Shown: positions 1-8,453 of the stretch, piece by piece
Layout of the letters: every line of letters begins with the position of its first letter
How positions within the stretch are numbered: position 1 is the first letter of the stretch
From: Elusimicrobiota bacterium
GTDB taxonomy: Bacteria > Elusimicrobiota > Elusimicrobia > UBA1565 > UBA9628
Reading direction: 5' to 3'
Length of the DNA stretch: 64,000 nt
Assembly (NCBI GenBank): GCA_016194705.1
Contig: JACQAZ010000033.1
Span: forward strand, 1-64,000
Made by a program: the position numbers and the translations under genes
Notes under the pieces: model-generated
Databases searched by the model: none
The model's input: only the letters and a program-made list of their open reading frames with translations
Told to the model about the DNA's origin: nothing

Positions 1-974
1 ACGAGCGCGCCCTGATCCGTCCCGGCTTCGAGCGGATCGCCGATCTTGAGAGAACGCGCGCGTTCGATCAGTCCGGTCTTGAACTTTTCGTAAATCGGCC
101 GCTCGACATAGATCCGCGAGCCGCAGAGGCAGATCTGCCCCTGGTTGGCGAAGGACGAGCGCAACGTCGTGGCGAGAGCCTCTTCGAAAGGCGCATCGGC
201 GAAGACGATGTTGGGGTTTTTTCCGCCCATCTCGAGCGAAAGCTTCTTGAAAAGCGGTGAGGCCACTCGTGTGATCTCGGCGCCCGTGCGCGTGCTGCCG
301 GTAAACGAGACGGCCTTGATCCCGGGGTGGCGCACGAGCGCGGCCCCCGCCTTGGCGCCCGTGCCGTGGACGATATTGAGCACGCCGGGCGGCAGGCTTG
401 CTTTGACTGAAAGCTTGGAAAGCAGATACGCGGTCATCGGCGTGAGCTCGGAGGGTTTGGCCACGACGCAGTTGCCCATCGCGAGCGCGGGCGCGACCTT
501 CCAGGAGAGAAGGTACAGCGGGAGGTTCCACGGCGAGATGCAGGCGACCACGCCCAGCGGCCGCCGGAGCGTGTAGTTGAGCGCCGTGTCGTCGGTCGCG
601 TGGCTTTCATTGGCGACCTGCGTGATCGCGTCGGCGAAGAAGCGAAAGTTGAGCGCGCTGCGCGGGATGTCGATGGACGTCGACAGCGCGAGGGGTTTTC
701 CTGTGTCGGTGGTCTCGGCCTTCGCGAGCGCGTCGAGGTTCTCATCGATCAGCGCCGCCAAGGACCGCAGTCGCTGCGCCCTCTCGGAGGCCTTGGCCCT
801 CGACCACGCGGGGAAGGCCGCCTGGGCGGCGGCGACGGCGGCCGCCGCGTCCTCCTCGCCGGAGTCCGGGACCCGGGAGTAGACCGCGCCCGTCGCCGGA
901 TTGAGATTGTCGAGGACGTGCCCGGAGGCCGCGTCCGAGAACCTTCCGCCGATCAAGTTTTGGATCTTCGTCAC
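1..974 (-). CDS. Aldehyde dehydrogenase, 2-aminomuconate/2-hydroxymuconate semialdehyde type (partial)
   Basis: NAD-dependent aldehyde dehydrogenase; the C-terminus lies beyond the window edge. The frame starts at a GTG at 974 and shows the ALDH landmarks in order: SPWNLPLYLLSWK near the cofactor site, GNCVVAKPSE, SFTGSTRTG, the ELGGK-like segment LEMGGKNP, and the catalytic-cysteine region NQGQICLC. The sequence around these motifs looks most like the ALDH8/2-aminomuconic-semialdehyde dehydrogenase group, which oxidises ring-cleavage semialdehydes. The start overlaps the stop of the upstream kynurenine formamidase gene (GTGA), so the two are co-translated. Family is certain; the exact substrate is inferred from similarity and neighbours. 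Confidence 0.85.
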   Translation of the reverse strand, partial: MTKIQNLIGGRFSDAASGHVLDNLNPATGAVYSRVPDSGEEDAAAAVAAAQAAFPAWSRAKASERAQRLRSLAALIDENLDALAKAETTDTGKPLALSTSIDIPRSALNFRFFADAITQVANESHATDDTALNYTLRRPLGVVACISPWNLPLYLLSWKVAPALAMGNCVVAKPSELTPMTAYLLSKLSVKASLPPGVLNIVHGTGAKAGAALVRHPGIKAVSFTGSTRTGAEITRVASPLFKKLSLEMGGKNPNIVFADAPFEEALATTLRSSFANQGQICLCGSRIYVERPIYEKFKTGLIERARSLKIGDPLEAGTDQGAL

Positions 975-1621
975 TGGTTCTTGATCAGGATCGCGCGCAC
1001 CGGCGAGGCGTCGGCGCCCTTGAGCCTCAGCGGCAGGGCGACGAGTTGATAGATTCCGGCCGGCACCTGCGAGAGGACGATGCCCTCGAGAAGCGACATG
1101 TCGTGCCGGTGCGCCGCGCGGTGCGATTCGAGCCCCTTGGAGTCCCACGGGTCGATCGAGGGCGTGTCGATGCCGACGAGCCGTACGCCGTCGCAGGCCA
1201 AGCGGTCGATGAGCTCCGGAGACAGCGAGTTGAAGTCGTTGGTCCACCGATCGGGATCGGGAAATGAGTCCGTCTTGATCAACACGCGCTCGGTCGTGAT
1301 CTTCAGCGCGCCGAGGTCCGATGGCTTCACGCGCGCGCCCCGACTCGCCTTGACCGCGACGACCTGGCAAGGGCCGAGATACGGCTCGAGCGGCCGCTCG
1401 TCGATCGGCCGGCCCTCGGGGTGGTAGTGGCTCGGCGCGTCGGCGTGCGCGCCGATGTGGACGGTCGTGTGGACCGCCGAGAGTCCCAGATGGTTCCCTT
1501 TCTTGAAATCGAGGGAAACATCGCGTCGAAATGGCGTGTCGCCTGGGAAGACGGCGGTCTCCTCGGAAACCGCCGGCGAGATGTCGTAGAAGTCGAGCCG
1601 CGCGGGGGAAAGGGCTTTCAC
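971..1621 (-). CDS. kynB: Kynurenine formamidase / cyclase-family metal hydrolase
   Basis: 216-residue member of the Mn/Zn-dependent cyclase (KynB) family, which hydrolyses N-formyl-kynurenine to kynurenine. Visible features are the N-terminal DISPAVSEETAVFPGDTPF segment typical of KynB and the metal-binding motif HIGAHADAPSHY, followed by GRPIDERPLEPYLGPCQV. Length matches bacterial KynB (about 210). The start is a GTG at 1621, with a -10-like TAAAGT only a few bases upstream and no clear Shine-Dalgarno. It overlaps the downstream aldehyde dehydrogenase by four bases. Related cyclases act on other substrates, but the neighbouring ring-fission genes favour a tryptophan/kynurenine role. Confidence 0.8.
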   Translation of the reverse strand: MKALSPARLDFYDISPAVSEETAVFPGDTPFRRDVSLDFKKGNHLGLSAVHTTVHIGAHADAPSHYHPEGRPIDERPLEPYLGPCQVVAVKASRGARVKPSDLGALKITTERVLIKTDSFPDPDRWTNDFNSLSPELIDRLACDGVRLVGIDTPSIDPWDSKGLESHRAAHRHDMSLLEGIVLSQVPAGIYQLVALPLRLKGADASPVRAILIKNQ

Positions 1622-1702
1622 AACGCCTACTTTACCAAGTTGAACAATCTTCTACAATGCGCACAGACGGCCCGGCGCCCGCTCCCCGGGGCGGTTACGG
1701 AA

Positions 1703-2455
1703 TCAGCGGCAGGCGACCTTGACCGCCGAGTCGAACTCGCAGGTCCTGTAGAAGACGTCCATGAAGGTGCCCACGTTGATCGTGTCGGCCGAGGCGCGCC
1801 GGGCCACGTCCGCCGCGCCTTTGTGCGTGACGTAGGTCGAGCCGTTGCTGCAGCGGTAGTACAAGACGCGGTTGTAGACGGAAGCCGAGAGGACGCCGGC
1901 GGAGCTGCCCTTGCCGACCTCGACCGCGTCGGAATAATCGCAGGTCCGGTAGAACGAGTTCATGAAGGCTTCGACGTCGATAGACCCCTCGTTGGACCAT
2001 TTCGCCACGTCCTGCGCCCCCGAGTGGGTGACGCAGGTCGAGCCGTTGGTGCAGCGGTAGTACAAGACGCGGTTGTAGACCGACGCCGAGAGCGCGCCGG
2101 AGGCGCTGCCCTTGCCGATCGCGGCGGCCTCGGAGAAGTCGCAGGTCCGGTAGAACGACTTGAGGAACGCGTCGACGTCGAGCCTCCCCTCGCGGGCCCA
2201 TCTCGCCGCGTCCTGGGCTCCGTCGTCGGTGATGTACGTCGAGCCGTTGGTGCAGCGGTAATAGAGGACGCGCTTGTAGACGCCGCTGTCCATCGTGCAG
2301 CCGTTGCAGGCGAGGATCAGGCGCGGGGCGGCGGCGGGAGCCGGGATCAGGCTGTCGGCGCCGGCCTCCTTCACCAGTCCGCGGTAGACGGGCTGTTCGG
2401 CGCGCAGCGGCGCGGCCGACAAGAACGCGAGCACGGCGAGGACGATCGTCTTCAT
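1703..2455 (-). CDS. Secreted protein with three tandem cysteine-containing repeats
   Basis: 250-residue protein not recognised as a known family. It has a clear Sec signal peptide (MKTIVLAVLAFLSAAPLRA). Its body is three consecutive repeats of about 65 residues, each with the pattern VYxRVLYYRCxNGST, a G-A-x-D-A/V-A-R/K stretch, then a V-x-x-F and F-Y-R-T-C. Each repeat thus carries a conserved cysteine near each end, plausibly a disulfide after export. The start at 2455 is preceded by AAGGAG at good spacing; a longer in-frame start at 2497 would bury the signal peptide. It is monocistronic between the two catabolic units. Confidence 0.75.
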   Translation of the reverse strand: MKTIVLAVLAFLSAAPLRAEQPVYRGLVKEAGADSLIPAPAAAPRLILACNGCTMDSGVYKRVLYYRCTNGSTYITDDGAQDAARWAREGRLDVDAFLKSFYRTCDFSEAAAIGKGSASGALSASVYNRVLYYRCTNGSTCVTHSGAQDVAKWSNEGSIDVEAFMNSFYRTCDYSDAVEVGKGSSAGVLSASVYNRVLYYRCSNGSTYVTHKGAADVARRASADTINVGTFMDVFYRTCEFDSAVKVACR

Positions 2456-2651
2456 GGGTTGGACTCCTTGGAGCGAGAGTGTCGGACCACGCTTCATGCC
2501 GTTAGTGTAGCGCGGGGCCCGATCAAAGACCTGGGGCGTGTGGGGAAGGCGGGCGGCGTCCTTGGCCCGTCATGCGCCGCGCCAACGCAGAGCCGCCGGT
2601 TGATGCGGCGCGTGAGGAAGGATTGTCGCGCCATTCGTTTTTCCAATCTTG

Positions 2652-2657
2652 TAGAAT
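2652..2657 (+). promoter_or_regulatory. -10 element (TAGAAT) six bases before the hydratase start
   Basis: GTAGAAT lies immediately upstream of the ATG at 2664. Transcription from it would begin at about the start codon, implying a leaderless or nearly leaderless message. No Shine-Dalgarno is visible. Confidence 0.45.
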
Positions 2658-2663
2658 GCCGAA

Positions 2664-3452
2664 ATGCCGATGGCCGCGACCGATCTGAGCGCGCTCGCCG
2701 GCCGGCTTTGGGACGCGCGGACCCGGTCGGCCGCGTGCGAACCTCCGACCGAGCTGCATCCCGAGCTCTCGATCGAGGACGCCTACGCCGTCTCGCGGCT
2801 CAACTACGAGCGCCGCCTGCGCTCGTCGAAACGGCTCGGCCGCAAGATCGGCCTGACCTCGGCGGCGGTGCAGAAGCAGCTGGGCGTCGATGAGCCCGAC
2901 TTCGGCTACCTGACCTCCGACATGGCGGTCCCGCACGGCGGCGAACTGCATTCGGGAGCGCTGCTCCAAGGCAAGGTCGAGGGCGAGACCGCCTTCATCC
3001 TCGCGCGCCCCCTCAAGGGCCCGGGCGTCACGGCCGCGGCCGCGCGCGCCGCGACGGACTCGGTCGTCGCCTGCATCGAGATCATCGACTCGCGCGTGCG
3101 CGACTGGAAGATCAAGATCCAGGACACGATCGCCGACAACGCCTCGTCGGCCTTCTTCGCGCTGGCGCCCGAGCGCCGCGGGCTCGCGGGGCTCGACCTG
3201 ACCCGGTCGGCGATGACGCTCAAGATCAACGGCGCCGTCCGCTCCACCGGCATGGGCGCGGCCTGCCTCGGCGATCCGGCCGAGGCGGTCGCTTGGCTTG
3301 CGAACAGGTTGGGAGCGCTCGGCGACGGTCTCGAAGCGGGCGACATCGTCCTCTCGGGAGCCTTCGGGCCGGTCGTCCCTTTCGCGCCCGGCGACCGCTG
3401 CGAGGCCGAGATCGAAGGCCTCGGGCTCGTGTCCTGCTCTTATGGCCGCTGA
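2664..3452 (+). CDS. 2-oxopent-4-enoate hydratase family protein (MhpD/DmpE type)
   Basis: 262-residue fumarylacetoacetase-superfamily enzyme that adds water to 2-hydroxypenta-2,4-dienoate in meta-cleavage pathways. The stretch GRKIGLTSAAVQKQLGVDEP is a signature of this family, followed by EGETAFILARPL (metal-binding glutamates), EIIDSRVRDWKIKIQDTIADNAS and SGAFGPVVPFAPGD. The ATG at 2664 has a -10 box just ahead and no Shine-Dalgarno. Its end overlaps the next gene by 11 bases. Together with 4-oxalocrotonate decarboxylase this makes the two-subunit complex known from dmpE/dmpH systems. Confidence 0.85.
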   Translation: MPMAATDLSALAGRLWDARTRSAACEPPTELHPELSIEDAYAVSRLNYERRLRSSKRLGRKIGLTSAAVQKQLGVDEPDFGYLTSDMAVPHGGELHSGALLQGKVEGETAFILARPLKGPGVTAAAARAATDSVVACIEIIDSRVRDWKIKIQDTIADNASSAFFALAPERRGLAGLDLTRSAMTLKINGAVRSTGMGAACLGDPAEAVAWLANRLGALGDGLEAGDIVLSGAFGPVVPFAPGDRCEAEIEGLGLVSCSYGR

Positions 3453-4233
3453 GAGCGCGCTCTCGGCGGACGCCGTCGCTGGCTTCGCGCGGCGTTTAGA
3501 CGAAGCGCAGCTCCAAGCTCGCGAGATCGACTCGCTGGTCCAGGAATGTTCCGGATTGGCTCTCGATGATGCCTACAAAATCCAGTCCGCTCTGATCGCG
3601 CGGCGGCTCTCGCGCGGCGAGACGATCGCGGGCTACAAGATGGGTCTGACCTCGAAGGCCAAGATGGAGCAGATGGGCATCCGCTCGCCGATCTACGGCG
3701 TGCTGACCGACGCGATGAGAGCCGCCGAAGAGCTCTCCCTGCGGGGCAAGATTCACCCGAAGATCGAGCCGGAGATCGCGTTCCGGCTCGGGCGCGAATT
3801 GGGGGGGAGGCCGAGCCCCGAGGAGGCGCTGGCCGCCTGCTCGGGCGCCGCTCCCGCCCTCGAGATCCTCGACTCGCGCTACCGGAATTTCAAGTTTACC
3901 TTGCCCGACGTCGTCGCCGACAACGCCTCGTCCTGCGCCTTCGCCGTCGGGCCGTGGAGGCCGGTCCCCTCGATGGAGAAACTGGGCGCGCTCAAGATGG
4001 TCCTGTCGGAGGGCGGAGTCCCCGCTCAGGTAGGACTTTCGAGCGCGATCCTCGGCCATCCCGCGGCGTCGCTGGCCGAGCTCGCTTCCCTGCTCTCCTC
4101 TTCGGGCGTCTCTCTGCCCGCGGGCTGCGTCGTGCTCGCCGGCGCCGCGACCTCGGCGATCGCCGTCAAGCCGGGGAATTTCGAGCTGAGAGTCGACGGC
4201 TTCGAGCCTCTGAACCTGCGCGTCGGCGGCTAG
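3442..4233 (+). CDS. 4-oxalocrotonate decarboxylase (DmpH type)
   Basis: 263-residue paralogue of the preceding hydratase. It decarboxylates 4-oxalocrotonate to 2-hydroxypentadienoate, which the hydratase then uses. Diagnostic segments are YKMGLTSKAKMEQMGI, SPIYGVLTD, HPKIEPEIAF (metal ligands), EILDSRYRNFKFTLPDVVADN and AGAATSAIAVKPG. The ATG at 3442 lies inside the 3' end of the hydratase gene, so translation is probably coupled; this fits the physical complex these enzymes form. It converges on the large macro-domain gene, sharing the last four bases. Confidence 0.85.
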   Translation: MAAESALSADAVAGFARRLDEAQLQAREIDSLVQECSGLALDDAYKIQSALIARRLSRGETIAGYKMGLTSKAKMEQMGIRSPIYGVLTDAMRAAEELSLRGKIHPKIEPEIAFRLGRELGGRPSPEEALAACSGAAPALEILDSRYRNFKFTLPDVVADNASSCAFAVGPWRPVPSMEKLGALKMVLSEGGVPAQVGLSSAILGHPAASLAELASLLSSSGVSLPAGCVVLAGAATSAIAVKPGNFELRVDGFEPLNLRVGG

Positions 4234-7200
4234 TCCCGTCCGCCGAGAGCGACGGTGGAGAGCTTCTTGACGACGTAGTCCTTTGAGCTCGCGCCGAGCG
4301 CCGCGTCGAGAATCCTGTCGAGCGAGGGCATGAGCTTGCGCAGGTCGAAGAGGCCCCACTCGGTCATATCGCGGCCGTCGGGGCCGAAGGTCGCCTCCGC
4401 GATCACGAGCGCGACCTGAAGCCGGACCTCGGGCCGGAGCTTGAGCTCGTCGAGGACGTACCCGAGCTCGGATTCGATGAGGTCCACGCCTTTCTTCCTC
4501 GCCGCGCTCGTCCAGGCCTTGGTCCCGACGTTGGGCGTCGGGACGCGCAGGTAGGTCCCGCGGCGCGCAATCCCCGGTATGTCGGGCAGGCGATCTAGAA
4601 TCTCCTCTGAGCCGTCGGCGCGCCTGTACTTGGCGGGGACCACGACCTCGCCCATGCGCGCGGCGCCCTCGAGCGAGCCCGCCGAACCGATGAAACTGAT
4701 GTTCTTGGCGCCATGGTCGACGGCGGCGCCCACGAGGTCGCGCGCGAGATCGCCGAACATGCAGTGCAGGAACCAGATCCGGCGTCCGTCTTTGAGCTCG
4801 ACGACCTGCATCGACATGCCGTCGAGGTCGTCGGCATCCTCGCCGCCGCCCGAGATCGCAGCCTTCTTCGTGAAATAGTTTCGCGTCAGCGTCGCGAAGT
4901 GGCGGCCGTTCTGGAAGGCGTTGCGCAGCAGGGACGCGTCGATGGCCGTGTTGGAGAAGCCGTAGACGACGAGATCGGGGACGTAGCCCTGCTTGTCGAA
5001 GACTCGGCGGTAGCGTTCCCGCCACGACACGGAGCGGCCGACCGTGCGCACGCGCCCGGCCGGCGCGCCGGCGAGCTTGAGCAGGCTCTGAATGTGCAGC
5101 ACGCGGTCGTCTCCGTTGACGCGCTGCACGACGTAGCCGAACCGGCCGTCGGGACCCAGCGCCTCGAAGACGCGGTGGTAGCCCTCGCGCTTGTCCACGC
5201 GCGAGCCCAATATCCAGCCGAGCTCCTCGGCTTTGGCCAGCGCGTCCCGGCCCTCGCCGACCGCGATCAGGAACGACGCCTTCCCGGCGCGCGCCTGGCG
5301 CACGGTCTCCGCCCCGAGATTGTCGTTGAGGTAGGCGTCGAGGTCCTTGACGGTGTGCTCGGCCGAGGGCTCGATCGCGGCCAGTTCCGCGGGGTAGCCC
5401 GAGGAATCGTCTGTCGAGGGAGCCAGGGGCCGGTCGTCGAGATCGGCCGGGATCGGGCGCGCCACGCGGTCCCAGTCGTAGTCGAAGAGCGGGTTGACCG
5501 TGTCTCCCAGGCTGTCGTACTTCTTGCGGCTGAACTCGACGCGGATGAAGGTGCGGTGCAGGGGCTTGGGGGCGACGTCGGCGCGGTGAACCGAGTAGGA
5601 ATCCCAGAAGGCGATCTGGTAATCGGGGACCGGCCGCGCGTTCTCCTCCTTGGCCTGGCGCTCGAGCTCGGCGTGGACGTGCTGGCGCGCGGGATCGAGA
5701 CCGGTCAGGTCGAAGCTTTGGTCGTAGAAGACCGTGCCGAGCATGTCGCTGGCGGAGTACAGGTGCTCGGGGGGCAGCTTGACCGGATAGCGGGCGCCCT
5801 GCACTCCGTCGATGTGCACGCCCGGCCGGCGATGAGTCGAGCCCTGCTCGACGGTGTGCTGGTCCACCGTGAGGTAGGCGTAGAATTGATCCGATTCGGG
5901 ATTGACCGCGTCTTCGTGGTCGATGACCTTCTGCAGGAACTCGCGGAACTGCGCAAGCTCCTCGGGCACGCGGTAGCCGGTCCCCCGCATCTTGATGGGC
6001 ATGTTGAGCACGGAGGGGGTCGGCATCGAGAAGGCGGTCCGATCCTCGATCTCGCCGATGGTCACCGGCTTGTGTGGGACGAGCAGGTGGGAGAGGCTCC
6101 AGGGTTCGAGGATCGACTCGTAGATCGGCGAGCTTCGGTCGGCCACCGCGACGACCTTCGGCTCGAGGGTGAAGCCTTTGCCGGACAGCGAAGTCGGGCG
6201 CAGGTCGGTGCGCAGCGAGCGCTCGCGCGCGGACCCGCCCGCGAAGGCCGCCTGGATCTTTCCGGCGAGGTCCGCGTCGTTGTGGACGACGATCGAGATC
6301 CGCTTGAGCGTGGTGCGGCTCTCGGCCGCGAAGAGTTCGACGCCGCGGCGCAGGCCCGCGACGATCTCGGCGGCGCTGCGCTCGACCGCCCCGAACACCG
6401 AGCCCGTGCGCAAGGCCGGCAGGGCGACCGAGGACAGGCCCGCCGCGTCGGCGGCTTTGAGCCCGTCGCGGACGACCTCGTGCAGAGGGCGCCGGCGCAG
6501 GTCGGAGAGAAAGAGCACGCTCTGAAAGCTCGCGCGGCTCTGGCCGTCGGGACGGGCGAGCACGGTCTGCCCGTCTCGCAGCGCCCCGGCTTTCTCGAGG
6601 GCCTGGCGGTAGCACGGCCCGCCCGCGCCTTCGATGGCGGAGTGCACGCCTCCGCGGCAAAGGCCCGCCTCGTCGACGGCGGCGACGACGGCGTCGGCCT
6701 GGGCCCGGGTCAGGTCTCCCGCGAGCACTTCGAGCTCGACGTCGGGCCCGGAGACCGAAGCCGAGGGAGGACCGTCAGGGACGGCCTCGACCCGCTTGGA
6801 GCGCAGGCGCGAAGCGATGGCCGAGGCCGTGCCGCCGAGATCGCGGCCCTTGCGGTCCCAAAGATGGTCGTTGTACGCCCACGCGGCGGCGCCCACCGCC
6901 TCGCGCGAGCTTTCGGGGAGCAGATTGCGCACCGCCGGGAAATTCAAGACCTTGAGTTTAAAAGCGGAGGCCCTCAGACTTGTTTCGCTGGCGTCGGCGG
7001 GATCGGGGGGAGCCAGGACTCCCGCGAGTTCGGCCTGCAGGCTCGCGGCCAGCGGGGCGAAGGCGGCCCTCAAAGCGGGATCGCTGGCGTCGTAGTCCGC
7101 GAGCGCGCTCGCGATGTCCTTGACGGAGGCGAAGTCGGGCTCGGGAGAGCGCAGGAAGGTCTCGAAGGAGCGCGTCCAGGCGGCGACCGCGGCCGGCGTC

Positions 7201-7340
7201 GGAACGGCCGGCGCCGTGACGACGCCGATCGCACCGGGGCCGGGACGAACGATGAGGGCGGCTTGCGAGGGAGCCGCGGCGATGAGCAGGCAGAGGCCGA
7301 GCGCGGCGGTCCGGCGGAGTTCCGTGAACAAGGCTCTCAT
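4230..7340 (-). CDS. Secreted multidomain protein: macro domain + 2OG-Fe(II)-oxygenase-like + nucleoside-phosphorylase-like
   Basis: 1036 residues. Residues 1-27 form a signal peptide. Residues about 199-345 look like a macro (ADP-ribose-binding) domain: VELEVLAGDLTRAQADAVVAAV, then a glycine-rich GGVHSAIEGAGG and SVALPALRTGSVFG. Residues about 450-610 resemble a jelly-roll Fe(II)/2-oxoglutarate oxygenase with H509-x-D511, H585 and an arginine at 596 or 600. Residues about 780-1000 resemble a nucleoside phosphorylase: FIGSAGSLEGAARMGEVVVP and an acidic LIESELGYVLDEL in place of the usual substrate-binding acidic motif. I know of no described protein with this order. Domain calls come from motifs by eye; the macro and phosphorylase parts are the firmer ones. 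The substrate is unknown, though an ADP-ribose or nucleoside theme is suggestive. Confidence 0.65.
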   Translation of the reverse strand: MRALFTELRRTAALGLCLLIAAAPSQAALIVRPGPGAIGVVTAPAVPTPAAVAAWTRSFETFLRSPEPDFASVKDIASALADYDASDPALRAAFAPLAASLQAELAGVLAPPDPADASETSLRASAFKLKVLNFPAVRNLLPESSREAVGAAAWAYNDHLWDRKGRDLGGTASAIASRLRSKRVEAVPDGPPSASVSGPDVELEVLAGDLTRAQADAVVAAVDEAGLCRGGVHSAIEGAGGPCYRQALEKAGALRDGQTVLARPDGQSRASFQSVLFLSDLRRRPLHEVVRDGLKAADAAGLSSVALPALRTGSVFGAVERSAAEIVAGLRRGVELFAAESRTTLKRISIVVHNDADLAGKIQAAFAGGSARERSLRTDLRPTSLSGKGFTLEPKVVAVADRSSPIYESILEPWSLSHLLVPHKPVTIGEIEDRTAFSMPTPSVLNMPIKMRGTGYRVPEELAQFREFLQKVIDHEDAVNPESDQFYAYLTVDQHTVEQGSTHRRPGVHIDGVQGARYPVKLPPEHLYSASDMLGTVFYDQSFDLTGLDPARQHVHAELERQAKEENARPVPDYQIAFWDSYSVHRADVAPKPLHRTFIRVEFSRKKYDSLGDTVNPLFDYDWDRVARPIPADLDDRPLAPSTDDSSGYPAELAAIEPSAEHTVKDLDAYLNDNLGAETVRQARAGKASFLIAVGEGRDALAKAEELGWILGSRVDKREGYHRVFEALGPDGRFGYVVQRVNGDDRVLHIQSLLKLAGAPAGRVRTVGRSVSWRERYRRVFDKQGYVPDLVVYGFSNTAIDASLLRNAFQNGRHFATLTRNYFTKKAAISGGGEDADDLDGMSMQVVELKDGRRIWFLHCMFGDLARDLVGAAVDHGAKNISFIGSAGSLEGAARMGEVVVPAKYRRADGSEEILDRLPDIPGIARRGTYLRVPTPNVGTKAWTSAARKKGVDLIESELGYVLDELKLRPEVRLQVALVIAEATFGPDGRDMTEWGLFDLRKLMPSLDRILDAALGASSKDYVVKKLSTVALGGRD

Positions 7341-7371
7341 CCGCCGTAGGATAGGCGGATTCCGAAGGGAA

Positions 7372-7524
7372 TTACAGGGTCTTATGGTCCGTCGACAGTA
7401 GAACCTTCGGGTAGTGGTGCGCGCAGAGGATTCTCTTTCCCGACCTCTTGAGGCCGGCCGTCTTGAGGCACTGGTGGGCGTGCGTGTACGAGGAGGCGAG
7501 CGTCACGGCTTGGCACTGCTTCAT
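7372..7524 (-). CDS. Small Cys/His-rich protein, 50 residues
   Basis: Short gene beginning MKQCQAVTLASSYTHAHQ, with cysteines at 4, 19 and 34 and histidines at 15, 17, 36 and 37, a spacing that could bind a metal such as zinc. A GGAG Shine-Dalgarno lies six bases before the ATG, and the stop falls just before the macro-domain gene on the same strand, so it may lead that unit. Unknown function; similar in style to the 59-residue protein at 51173-51352. Confidence 0.5.
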   Translation of the reverse strand: MKQCQAVTLASSYTHAHQCLKTAGLKRSGKRILCAHHYPKVLLSTDHKTL

Positions 7525-7589
7525 GGGCGGCTCCGTTGCGGCGACATCAGTGTACCATTAATCCGCCGCGATATAAGCTAAGATGACGC

Positions 7590-7829
7590 ATGGCCACGAA
7601 CCTGGACGAGAAGAAAAAGGGAAAGCGTCGCGGGCCGCCGGCGGCCGAAGAGCGCGCCGCCGAGCGGGTCATGATCCGGAAGTCGATGCGGCGCTGGGAA
7701 AGCATGGACGGCGCCGCCAAAGAACTCGGACGCGGTCTGGGCAAGAAAGAGCTCATCGACCGCGTCGCCAAGGAGGTCGGCACGAGCCTGCGCCAGGTTC
7801 ATTGCGCTTTGAGGGGAGGCGCCCGTTGA
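7590..7829 (+). CDS. Small basic hypothetical protein
   Basis: 79 residues, very basic (MATNLDEKKKGKRRG start). The second half (KELIDRVAKEVGTSLRQVHCALRG) looks helical, possibly a small nucleic-acid-binding fold. Its TGA overlaps the TTG start of the RRM gene (TTGA), so it is the leader gene of a two-gene unit. TATAAG at 7572-7577 is the likely -10 box. No family recognised; the link to the RNA-binding neighbour is the only functional hint. Confidence 0.6.
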   Translation: MATNLDEKKKGKRRGPPAAEERAAERVMIRKSMRRWESMDGAAKELGRGLGKKELIDRVAKEVGTSLRQVHCALRGGAR

Positions 7830-8443
7830 ACGCCAATCTTTTCGTCGGCGGTTTTCCGTACGAGACGACGCCGCAGCAGCTCTCCGGGCTGTTCGCTTCG
7901 TGCGGGAAGGTGGTCGGCGTCAAGATCCTGACCGAGCGCGAGACCGGGCGCTCGCGCGGGATCGGCTTCGTCGAGATGTCGAGCCCGGCCGAGGCCAGCG
8001 CGGCGATCTCCAAGCTCGACGGCTCGATCGTGGGCGCGCGCAAGATCTTCGTCAGCGAGGCGCGCCCGCAGGAGAAAAAGGAGCCGCGCGGCTTCGCGGC
8101 CAAGCCCGGCTTCGTCGAGAGGCGCTCCGGCAAGGACCGCCGTCAGGGCCAGGCGGCCCAGGGCCGTGAGCCGCGCCGCCACGAGGGTCCGGCTCCCGAG
8201 GAAGGCCGGCGCGAGGGCTTCTTCGACCGCAAGAAGCTCAAGTGGGTCGGCAAGCCCGCCTTCTCCGGAAAGAAGAAATGGGAGAAGCGTCCGTCGTTCG
8301 GAGAGAAGAAGCCCGGCTTCGGCGACAAGGGCAAGGAGTTCGGCCCCAAGAAGAAGTGGGGCCCCGGCGGCCCCGGCGGCGGAAAGAAATGGCCCGGCAA
8401 ACCTAAGAGATTCGGCTCGGGCTTCGGCGGACGCGGCCGCTAG
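7826..8443 (+). CDS. RRM-type RNA-binding protein with long basic Gly/Lys/Phe tail
   Basis: 205 residues. Residues 1-80 form one RNA recognition motif with RNP2 (LFVGGF) and RNP1 (RGIGFVEM) exactly as in bacterial Rbp/glycine-rich RRM proteins, used in cold-responsive RNA binding. The rest is low-complexity, rich in Lys, Gly, Pro and Phe (repeats such as KKPGFGDKGK and KKWGPGGPGGG), an RGG-like disordered tail that is unusually long for bacterial RRMs. I chose the TTG at 7826 because it begins exactly at the domain, overlaps the upstream stop, and has GAGGGGAGG six bases ahead. Confidence 0.85.
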   Translation: MNANLFVGGFPYETTPQQLSGLFASCGKVVGVKILTERETGRSRGIGFVEMSSPAEASAAISKLDGSIVGARKIFVSEARPQEKKEPRGFAAKPGFVERRSGKDRRQGQAAQGREPRRHEGPAPEEGRREGFFDRKKLKWVGKPAFSGKKKWEKRPSFGEKKPGFGDKGKEFGPKKKWGPGGPGGGKKWPGKPKRFGSGFGGRGR

Positions 8444-8453
8444 CAGCTCCTCT

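Noticed and set aside
1421..2893. 490-codon plus-strand open frame across kynB and the Cys-repeat gene
   Set aside because: Antisense to two genes with good motifs and signal peptide; repeats in it merely mirror those of the real gene.
3496..6660. Very long open frame on the minus strand in another frame within the macro-domain gene
   Set aside because: Arg/Pro/Ala-rich composition typical of GC-rich shadows; the overlapping frame has a signal peptide and domain motifs.
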